64,000 nt of DNA, from NCBI RefSeq assembly GCF_000961095.1, contig NZ_CP011058.1:3437501-3501500 (forward strand), in the 5' to 3' direction. Of the stretch, positions 17,180 through 23,636 are shown one piece after another. The translations under genes and the position numbers were made by a program. Numbering within the stretch: the first letter of the stretch is position 1; every line of letters starts with the position of its first letter. Source of the DNA: Paenibacillus beijingensis (GTDB lineage: Bacteria > Bacillota > Bacilli > Paenibacillales > Paenibacillaceae). The notes below the pieces were generated by a model that saw nothing but the letters and a program-made list of their open reading frames with translations, did not search any database and was not told where the DNA came from.

Positions 17180-18127
17180 ATGGACAAGCAGCGTATTGTC
17201 GGCCGGCCGGAAGGAAGCGGAAAGCCGGGGAAATCCAAAGCGGTGAACGTCGTGCTCCTGTCCTTGGCAGGTTTGGCGTTGTTTGCGGCCGTATTCACGG
17301 GCGTATTTTATTGGAAGCTTCAAACGCTGAACGATGACGCAGCCGGCGGCGGGCTGTCCGCTAACGCAGCGGACGCTAACAAAAGCAACAATTCTGCAGC
17401 CGGCCCTGGCACGGACGATGATCCAAGCGCAGGCACGAACGGCGGTACGGAAACGGGCACGAACTCCGGTTCGGGAACGAGCGCGAACGCCGGAACGAAC
17501 GGCGGTGCGGGAACGGGGGCCGGCGCAAATGGCGGCATCATCTCCGGGCCGGGTGCCGGCACAAGCGCCGGTAACGGTTCCGGAGCCGCACCGATTGAAG
17601 GTTCCGGCTCCTCCGCTGGAGGAAGCAATGGACAGCAGAACGCGGATCATGGAGCGGATAAAGAATCGGCGAATGCGGCGGATGGGGAGCATTCCGGGCA
17701 TGCAGCCGGCGGTGAGACGCCGGCTGCAGCGCCAAACGATGAGAAGCGGACATCTTCTGATTCATCCGGACAATCTTCCGCTTCGGGAAGCGCGACCGTT
17801 CTGGCGTATGAGACGAAGCTTGCACAGGTTCGTTCCACGTGTATGCGGCAAGCAGGCAAGGTAATGAGCGGCGCCGTGAAGGAGATGGCTGCTGCTACGA
17901 AGGATCCGGATTCATCCGGTGCGGGCGCGGCGCAGGAGAAACTGTTGAAGCAGGCGGCTGCCGCCGAATCGCAATGCGACGCAGCTTTTCAGAATGTGGT
18001 CAAACAGGCTGAAAGCGACTCCGTTTCCGATGCCGTAATAGCGGGTTGGAAAAAGCAATATCAAGAGGAAAAAGGAAGCATGAAAGGTAGAGCATTACTC
18101 GCAATCCAACAGTGGATGGGGAAATAA
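17180..18127 (+). CDS. Membrane-anchored protein with long Gly/Asn/Thr/Ser-rich linker and two-Cys C-terminal domain
   Basis: 315 residues. Basic N-terminus, one span at about 24-45 (VVLLSLAGLALFAAVFTGVF), then about 150 residues of low-complexity linker in which GTGTN, SGAGTN and AGTNGG-like steps recur. The C-terminal domain (about 204-315) is helical, with Cys at about 221 (VRSTC) and 266 (SQC). It aligns by eye with the C-terminus of the upstream protein: L-x-Q-[LV]-RSTC, C-x-A-x-F, A-[IV]-IA-x-[YW]. Probably anchored in the membrane with the domain projected through the wall. The stop lies five bases from the end of the convergent XRE gene. Family not recognised. Confidence 0.8.
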   Translation: MDKQRIVGRPEGSGKPGKSKAVNVVLLSLAGLALFAAVFTGVFYWKLQTLNDDAAGGGLSANAADANKSNNSAAGPGTDDDPSAGTNGGTETGTNSGSGTSANAGTNGGAGTGAGANGGIISGPGAGTSAGNGSGAAPIEGSGSSAGGSNGQQNADHGADKESANAADGEHSGHAAGGETPAAAPNDEKRTSSDSSGQSSASGSATVLAYETKLAQVRSTCMRQAGKVMSGAVKEMAAATKDPDSSGAGAAQEKLLKQAAAAESQCDAAFQNVVKQAESDSVSDAVIAGWKKQYQEEKGSMKGRALLAIQQWMGK

Positions 18128-18132
18128 AAACG

Positions 18133-18495
18133 TTATTCGGGTGAATTTTTGCCGGACGCCCGTTCACGGACGACGCGTTCCAGCAGCATGCGGATCAGTT
18201 CGATATCTTCACTTTCCAACGGGACTCCGTCCCAATGCAGCTGTTCGTGATTTAACCACTCTCTGGCATTGTTGTTCGGCTCAACCGGCTCGGCGTAATC
18301 GCTCAGTCCAAGCAAGTAATCGGCTGTCGTGTTCAGCTTGCGCGCAATGGTCTGAATCGATTCCAACGTCGGCTGCCGGTAGCCGGACTCATAGCCGGCA
18401 TAAGTGCTTTTCGCCACCCCGACATAATCCGCCACTTCCTGCATCGTAAGCTTTCTTCTCTTTCGCAACTGTTTCAGACGCTTCGCAAACATCAT
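18133..18495 (-). CDS. XRE-family transcriptional regulator
   Basis: 120 residues. The N-terminal helix-turn-helix of the Cro/C1 type (about 1-66) is clear: LKQLRKRRKLTMQEVADYVG, KSTYAGYESGYRQPTLESI, IARKLNTTADYLLGL. The C-terminal 50 residues are acidic then basic and may mediate oligomerisation. It is built like SinR/ImmR-sized regulators. It is convergent with the surface-protein operon, five bases apart. Control of that operon or the EPS genes (compare SinR and eps in B. subtilis) is a guess from position. GGGGGA precedes two adjacent ATGs; either 18495 or 18492 may be the start. Confidence 0.9.
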   Translation of the reverse strand: MMFAKRLKQLRKRRKLTMQEVADYVGVAKSTYAGYESGYRQPTLESIQTIARKLNTTADYLLGLSDYAEPVEPNNNAREWLNHEQLHWDGVPLESEDIELIRMLLERVVRERASGKNSPE

Positions 18496-18917
18496 ACAAT
18501 CCCCCTGTAAGTAAGGAACAAACCATCTCTATTGTTATATTATGTATATCAGTCGATACCAGCTTAAAATATTATATCATGTCCACTCTAATCATGCATC
18601 TAACTATAGGTAAGAAGAATCTGTTGCGGTCGTTCAAGAGAGTCTTAAGTAGGAAAAATGACCGCGGCACAACGATAGATCGAAAAACCGTTTCGAATAC
18701 CGGGTTATATAGAAGAAACACCTACATAATGACGGACATTGCAGACGATCGTAGCCCTTGTTGGCCGGCTGTCTGTACCTCGAAGACGAAAGGCGTGTTT
18801 ATTCAGCGCCTTCATTTGTGATATGCTTAAATGAGAAATGACGAAGCCGGAAACAGCAGTTGCAAAACTTAGCCGGCGGGCAGAAATGGATTGGCACGAA
18901 ACGGAGCGTATTTGACT
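18496..18917. other. Intergenic region without a recognised gene
   Basis: 420 bases between the divergently read XRE and HNH genes. The first 90 bases are AT-rich and would hold the promoters. An 80-codon open frame (18579-18821, +) is basic with no family resemblance and no RBS; I do not call it a gene. No long inverted repeat or RNA motif was recognised. Confidence 0.5.
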
Positions 18918-19667
18918 ATGGAAACGAAATCATGCGCGATCTGCGGGCAGGAGAAGCCGGAGGGCGCTTTCCCGAAACGTACCGGGCGCAAAGGGCGGCG
19001 CGGAACTTGCCGTTCCTGCCAACGCAAGCGCAAACGTGATCGTGACCGGCCTGATGGTGCGGCGGAACTGGTGCTCCTTCCTTCGGAGATGTCCTCTGCC
19101 CAAGCGAACGCGGGCACGGATCAGGCAGCGACGAACGACAACCAGCACGAAACATCGGGTGACAGCTTGCATCCGGTGCGCAAACGCAAGCGGCGCAGAC
19201 GGCGCAAATCGCGCAAAAGCACGCTTTCCACTCACGCATCCAGTCTGGGAACGCGCATGCCTTTCCGGCAGATCAAGCCGTTCAAAGGACCTTTCACTTA
19301 TGATTCGCGGCTGCTGAACGATAAAGGAACCGGGATGATTCAGCTTCGGGGCCGGCGGGAAAGCGGGAAGCGGTGGCATACGGAAATTGAAAAAGAGGTT
19401 GCTGCGCGTATGGTGGATGAAGGCGCGGCCGGCATTTTGCACCCCCGGTTAATTCATAAGCTGTACAGCAAAAGCGATTTCCGGCTGCTTATTTTACAGC
19501 GGGACAATTATACGTGCCATTATTGCGGAAAGTTCGGCGATACGATCGATCATGTCTTTCCGAAATCCAAAGGAGGCTTGTCGACTCCGGCCAACTGCGT
19601 TTGCGCTTGTTCCGATTGCAATCTTCGAAAAGCAGATAAACTTAGTTTTGCACCTGATGACTTCTAG
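18918..19667 (+). CDS. HNH endonuclease-domain protein with N-terminal zinc finger
   Basis: 249 residues. N-terminal CxxC...CxxC finger (CAICGQEKPEG ... CRSCQRKRK, residues 6-32), a long Arg/Lys-rich middle (about 35-110) likely to bind nucleic acid or be disordered, and a C-terminal HNH domain. The HNH has LQRDNYTCHYCGKFGDTIDHVFPKSKGG, CVCACSDCNLRKAD, i.e. two CxxC pairs framing DH...N. The usual HNH residues are present, so nuclease activity is plausible. No restriction, phage or CRISPR partner genes are nearby. ATG 18918 has GGAG 11 bases upstream; TTG 18891 is an alternative. Confidence 0.85.
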   Translation: METKSCAICGQEKPEGAFPKRTGRKGRRGTCRSCQRKRKRDRDRPDGAAELVLLPSEMSSAQANAGTDQAATNDNQHETSGDSLHPVRKRKRRRRRKSRKSTLSTHASSLGTRMPFRQIKPFKGPFTYDSRLLNDKGTGMIQLRGRRESGKRWHTEIEKEVAARMVDEGAAGILHPRLIHKLYSKSDFRLLILQRDNYTCHYCGKFGDTIDHVFPKSKGGLSTPANCVCACSDCNLRKADKLSFAPDDF

Positions 19668-19873
19668 AAAAAAACATTAACATTTTTTCATTTAACGGCC
19701 GAAAAGGGTCGTTTTTTTTTAATAAATCGACTTTTTTCTTAATAATCGAAGATAATTTACTGAAAAAGAACGGTATTCCAATAATTGTGTCATGTTTATG
19801 CTCTTCCCCCGTGTTAAGATAGGTGGCGTCTTAGGAAACAAAATTCATACAGCCAGAACAAGGAGGAAGATTC

Positions 19874-20635
19874 ATGAACAAGCAACCGATTCGAAAAGGT
19901 ATCGCAACTGCGGTAATCGCCGGTATGACATTAGTCGGCGCGGGAGCTAACGCGCAATCAGCCGACGCGGCAGCATTGGACACGAACTTCGCCGCAACGG
20001 TCAATATACCGAATTGTAAAACAGTGATGCAGCAGCAGTACAACATTGATTTTGATAGCCTGCTGAAGCAAATTCCGGATCTGCAAAAGTTTTTGAACGA
20101 AGCAGGAACGGCAGCGCCGAACAAAGAAACCGGCACGCCGAATCATACAGGAACACCGAACACAGTCAAGAAGCCGGCAGTCAATAAGCCGGCAGTCAAT
20201 AAGCAACCGGCTGCAAATCCGACTCCGGCCAAGGACAGCAAAGCCGGTACGTCCGCAGACAGCTCGAAGAGCTCGTTCGCCGCGGAAGTCGTTACGCTGG
20301 TCAATCAAGAACGCGCGAAGCAAGGCTTGAATGCTTTAAAGAGCGATGCGCTGCTGGACAAGGTCGCGCTTGCGAAGGCGAAGGATATGTACGACAACAA
20401 TTATTTCGACCATAATTCGCCGACGTACGGCTCTCCATTTGATATGATGCGCCAATTCGGCGTGAAATTCTCCTATGCCGGCGAGAATATTGCCAAAGGT
20501 CAACGTTCGCCGCAGGAAGTGATGAACGGTTGGATGAACAGCCCCGGACACCGTGCCAACATTTTGAGCACAAATTTCAATAAAATCGGCGTTGCTTATT
20601 ATAACGGCGAATGGGTTCAGGAATTTACCTCATAA
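19874..20635 (+). CDS. Secreted CAP/SCP-domain protein (YkwD-like)
   Basis: 253 residues. Signal peptide (RKG then IATAVIAGMTLVGAGANAQSA, cleavage near residues 30-35), a short helical segment, a Pro/Lys/Asn/Ala-rich linker with KPAVNKPAVNK repeats (about 90-125), and a C-terminal CAP domain (about 135-253). CAP signatures are visible: VNQERAKQGLNALK, YFDHNSPTYGSPFDM, AGENIAKGQRSPQEVMNGWMNSPGHRANILS. In Bacillus such proteins are secreted, and some are sporulation-related or antibacterial; the biochemical activity is not settled. AAGGAGGAAG precedes ATG 19874. Linked to another wall protein downstream. Confidence 0.92.
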   Translation: MNKQPIRKGIATAVIAGMTLVGAGANAQSADAAALDTNFAATVNIPNCKTVMQQQYNIDFDSLLKQIPDLQKFLNEAGTAAPNKETGTPNHTGTPNTVKKPAVNKPAVNKQPAANPTPAKDSKAGTSADSSKSSFAAEVVTLVNQERAKQGLNALKSDALLDKVALAKAKDMYDNNYFDHNSPTYGSPFDMMRQFGVKFSYAGENIAKGQRSPQEVMNGWMNSPGHRANILSTNFNKIGVAYYNGEWVQEFTS

Positions 20636-20692
20636 TGACTTCCATGTCATGCGGTTTGGCGTTTTAGGCGCCGTTCCATGCTGACGTGACTG

Positions 20693-20712
20693 CAGGCCGC
20701 TTGAGCGGCCTG
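20693..20712 (+). terminator. GC-rich hairpin between CAP and LysM/3D genes
   Basis: CAGGCCGC-TTGA-GCGGCCTG is a perfect 8-bp stem. There is no T-run after it, so it may be a transcript-stabilising or partial stop structure rather than a strong terminator. Confidence 0.4.
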
Positions 20713-20799
20713 TATACATAGAGGACAGGAGCCGCTGTGAAGAGTCAGACGAAACAAGCATTTTTCAACTTGTTCATATGTAGGGAGGAACGCTTTGCG

Positions 20800-21450
20800 A
20801 TGATGAAACGGACATGGAAACAAAAAGCCGCAGCGGCGCTGCTCGGCATAGCACTGTTTACGGCGGCTTCACCGGTATTGGCGGCCAGCCAATATACGGC
20901 TGACGACGATGATACATTTTGGCTGTTGTCCCGGAAATTCGGGGTGCCGCTCGATAAGCTGATGGAGGCAAATGCCGATGTGGATCCAGGCAATATCTAT
21001 AAAGGGTTGACGCTTACGATCCCGTCCGGAACGGTTAAGGCTGCGGCAAAGCCGGCAGGCGGCTTGCTTAAGGCAGCGTCTGAGGGCGAAGGCGGAGCTG
21101 TTATTTCCGCAAACGGGGTTTCGTACGAAGTAGCCAAATCGTTTCAAGTAAAAGCGACGGCCTATACATCCGCCCCCGAAGAGAACGGCAAATGGGGCCC
21201 CGTCGATTATTTCGGCAACCCGCTTAAAGTCGGCACGGTAGCGGTCGATCCGAACGTGATTCCGCTCGGCACCAAGCTTTACATTACCGGATACGACTTT
21301 GGCGGCCTGCCTTCCGGCGGGATGATTGCAACCGCTTCGGATATGGGCGGAGCCATTAAAGGGAAGCGGATCGATATTTTCGTTCCGGGAACATCCAGCG
21401 AAGCCAGCACATTCGGATTTCAATATGTTAACGTTCAGCTGTTAAAATAA
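20800..21450 (+). CDS. Secreted LysM plus 3D-domain protein (YocH/Sps-like wall enzyme)
   Basis: 216 residues. Signal peptide (MMKRTWKQK then AAAALLGIALFTAASPVLA), a LysM domain (about 30-75: TADDDDTFWLLSRKFGV, IYKGLTLTIPSG), a spacer, then a 3D domain (about 110-216) with VAVDPNVIPLGTKLYI, TASDMGGAIKGKRIDIFV. 3D-domain proteins of the YocH/RpfB group cut peptidoglycan glycans or relate to lytic transglycosylases. ATG 20800 has GGGAGGAA at 9-base spacing; a GTG at 20737 would add 21 residues before the signal peptide and also has an AGGAG, so it is a weaker alternative. Likely bound to the wall by LysM and active in turnover. Confidence 0.9.
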   Translation: MMKRTWKQKAAAALLGIALFTAASPVLAASQYTADDDDTFWLLSRKFGVPLDKLMEANADVDPGNIYKGLTLTIPSGTVKAAAKPAGGLLKAASEGEGGAVISANGVSYEVAKSFQVKATAYTSAPEENGKWGPVDYFGNPLKVGTVAVDPNVIPLGTKLYITGYDFGGLPSGGMIATASDMGGAIKGKRIDIFVPGTSSEASTFGFQYVNVQLLK

Positions 21451-21464
21451 CATCAAGCAAGAAG

Positions 21465-21510
21465 AAACCGGAGAAGGCCGATTGATTGATACGGCCTTCT
21501 CCGGTTTTTT
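21465..21510. terminator. Bidirectional terminator
   Basis: AAACCGGAGAAGGCCG (21465-21480) pairs perfectly with CGGCCTTCTCCGGTTT (21492-21507), followed by more T. It separates the 3D-domain gene from the convergent deacetylase gene. Confidence 0.9.
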
Positions 21511-21563
21511 CGTTTTATCAACCGTTCTCTCCCGTTTTGAAGCGCATCGTTCGTTCATGTTTG

Positions 21564-22430
21564 TTAGCGCACCTCCACACTTCTTCCGAGCAGCTCCGGC
21601 AGGGTGACGATTTCGTACCCTTTCTGTCGAAGGTACCCGATTAACTCCGGCAACGCCTTGACGGTACCGCTCAAATCCTCGCCAACGCCTCCTCCTGCGT
21701 GCTGAAGAACGATCGAGCCGGGAGTCAGCGTCCGTTTAATATTTTGCAGCACCCGTCCGCTGCTGATGCTGCGCCAATCCTCCGAGTCTACATTCCAGTT
21801 GACGATATAGTAGCCGTGCTTGCGTGCCCATTCCAGCTGGCCCGGTGTAATTTCACCGTATGGAGGACGAATATAACGCGGAGCAAACCCGACGATGGAC
21901 TTCAAGATCGACTCTGTTTTCGCAATTTGCAGGCTGAATTTGTGTTGTGATAAATTTGAGAAAACCATGTGGTTGTAGGAATGGTTGCCGATCGCATGCC
22001 CTTCCCGCACGATCCGCCTCACCATCTCCGGATGCTCCTTCGCCCGCTGGCCGACAATGAAAAAGGTGGCTTTCACATGGTAACGGGCCAAAATATCGAG
22101 AACCTTCGGCGTAAATTCGGTATCAGGAACATCGTCGAAGGTGAGCGCTACCCGCCGGGGTACCGCCGGTCCCCGCGTTGTGAACGTGCCACGGAAACGG
22201 CGCCTGAGTTCGGTCCAGGAAATTTGCCTCCTCGGTTGCGCGGCTGCTTCGTATATATCGCATGAAACGCACCTCCCGTTCTCGCCGGCAGCAGTCTCCT
22301 CCACCGTGAACCGTTCAAACGTAATGTCCTCCCGCCTCCCGGCATGCGCTATCGAAAGAGGGCTGATCGCACCAAGCAGAAAGAGGCTGCTGAGCAGACA
22401 GCATATAGAGGAACGGATGCGTTGTCTCAT
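21564..22430 (-). CDS. Secreted polysaccharide deacetylase (NodB domain)
   Basis: 288 residues with a signal peptide (cleavage near SIAHA at 30). The NodB domain (about 90-275) has the five usual motifs: VALTFDDVPD (catalytic Asp and metal Asp), GNHSYNHMV (metal His pair), RPPYGEI, the WNVDSEDW segment, and SIVLQHAGG with the catalytic His. It removes N-acetyl groups from peptidoglycan, chitin or an exported polysaccharide (CE4). Members with this layout in Bacillus are PdaA/YlxY-like. A cysteine pair at about 53-56 (CVSC) in the pre-domain is unusual. Divergent from the CE7 esterase gene. Confidence 0.92.
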   Translation of the reverse strand: MRQRIRSSICCLLSSLFLLGAISPLSIAHAGRREDITFERFTVEETAAGENGRCVSCDIYEAAAQPRRQISWTELRRRFRGTFTTRGPAVPRRVALTFDDVPDTEFTPKVLDILARYHVKATFFIVGQRAKEHPEMVRRIVREGHAIGNHSYNHMVFSNLSQHKFSLQIAKTESILKSIVGFAPRYIRPPYGEITPGQLEWARKHGYYIVNWNVDSEDWRSISSGRVLQNIKRTLTPGSIVLQHAGGGVGEDLSGTVKALPELIGYLRQKGYEIVTLPELLGRSVEVR

Positions 22431-22606
22431 CGACTTGCCTCCTTGCCCGAATCGAATTAATATTGAAATAAAAGGCTGCCGATATGTTGTTCCCCAAAGC
22501 TGGGCGAATCATGCAATTTTGCGCTTTACTTCTTGCGAAGATTAAAGGTAAGATAAGCAATGGGAATAATACTCCATATTCATGATGGGGAAGGGAGAAA
22601 TTCGTT

Positions 22607-23569
22607 ATGCCGCTTGTCGATATGCCGCTTGAGCAGCTTCACAATTACGGGGGAATTAACCCGAGGCCTGCCGATTTCAATGAGTATTGGGAACGCGCGC
22701 TTCAGGAGATGAAACAGACCGACGCCAAGCTGGAGTTAGTGCCAAGCAGCTTTCAGGCGCCGGGCGCCGAATGTTTCGATCTGTATTTTACAGGGGTCAG
22801 AGGCGCGCGCATTCATGCCAAATACGTGCGGCCGACCGCCGCTGCCAAGCCTCACCCCGCTGTCGTTCTATTTCACGGATATTCAGGCCATGCGGGAGAT
22901 TGGCACGATAAGCTGGCCTTGGCGTCGCTCGGGTTTTCGGTGCTTGCCATGGACTGCAGAGGGCAAGGAGGCCAGTCGGAGGATAAGGGCGGCGTTAAGG
23001 GCACAACGCATAGAGGGCACATTATCCGCGGACTGGACGGCGAGCCGGACAACATGCTGTTCCGTCATATTTTTTTGGACGCGGCTCAGCTTGCGGGAAT
23101 CGCTCTCAATCTGCCCGAGGTGGATCCTAAGCAGGTATACGCCTCCGGCTGGTCGCAGGGCGGCGCGATTACGATTGCTTGCGCGGCGCTGGAGCCGCGA
23201 ATTAAGAAGCTTGCGCCGGTCTATCCGTTTCTCAGCGATTACATGCGGGTATGGAAGATGGATCTGGCCCGCGACGCTTATGAAGAGCTGCGCACTTATT
23301 TCCGGCATTTCGATCCGCAGCATAAAAGGGAAGAAGAAATTTTCACCAAGCTCGGCTATATTGATATCCAGCATTTGGCGGAACGCATCGAAGGCGAGGT
23401 GCTGATGGGAGTAGGGCTGATGGACACGGTTTGCCCGCCATCCACCCAATTCGCCGCTTACAATAAAATAACGTCGGAAAAGCGGCTGGAAATTTATCCG
23501 GACTTCGGACACGAGGGCTTGCCGGGGCTGCACGACAAAATTTATCAGTTTTTTCTCGGCCGCTATTAA
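22607..23569 (+). CDS. axeA: Acetylxylan esterase / cephalosporin-C deacetylase (CE7)
   Basis: 320 residues, the usual CE7 length. It has an alpha/beta-hydrolase core: FHGYSGHAGDW oxyanion region, DCRGQGGQSED, nucleophile in SGWSQGG (serine near 185), acid in GLMDTVCPPST and histidine in YPDFGHEGLPG. The family members are cytoplasmic hexamers that deacetylate short xylo-oligosaccharides and other small acetyl esters. No signal peptide is visible. GGGAAGGGAGAA precedes the ATG. The gene stands alone between the deacetylase gene and a terminator; a link to xylan use cannot be shown from this window. Confidence 0.93.
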   Translation: MPLVDMPLEQLHNYGGINPRPADFNEYWERALQEMKQTDAKLELVPSSFQAPGAECFDLYFTGVRGARIHAKYVRPTAAAKPHPAVVLFHGYSGHAGDWHDKLALASLGFSVLAMDCRGQGGQSEDKGGVKGTTHRGHIIRGLDGEPDNMLFRHIFLDAAQLAGIALNLPEVDPKQVYASGWSQGGAITIACAALEPRIKKLAPVYPFLSDYMRVWKMDLARDAYEELRTYFRHFDPQHKREEEIFTKLGYIDIQHLAERIEGEVLMGVGLMDTVCPPSTQFAAYNKITSEKRLEIYPDFGHEGLPGLHDKIYQFFLGRY

Positions 23570-23586
23570 GCTGGAGATGATCCCAA

Positions 23587-23629
23587 AAAAAAGTCCCGCC
23601 TCACGATCAATGTGGGGCGGGACTTTTTT
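23587..23629. terminator. Bidirectional terminator
   Basis: AAAAAAGTCCCGCC (23587-23600) pairs with GGCGGGACTTTTTT (23616-23629). It serves the CE7 gene (+) and the convergent GGDEF/EAL gene (-). Confidence 0.92.
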
Positions 23630-23636
23630 CACGATG

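Noticed and set aside
18579..18821. An 80-codon open frame in the gap before the HNH gene
   Set aside because: No RBS, no hydrophobic or domain pattern, basic random-like composition.
20636..20800. c-di-AMP (ydaO) riboswitch before the LysM/3D gene
   Set aside because: Such switches are common before wall hydrolase genes, but the interval is too short and lacks the conserved core; only an 8-bp hairpin is present.
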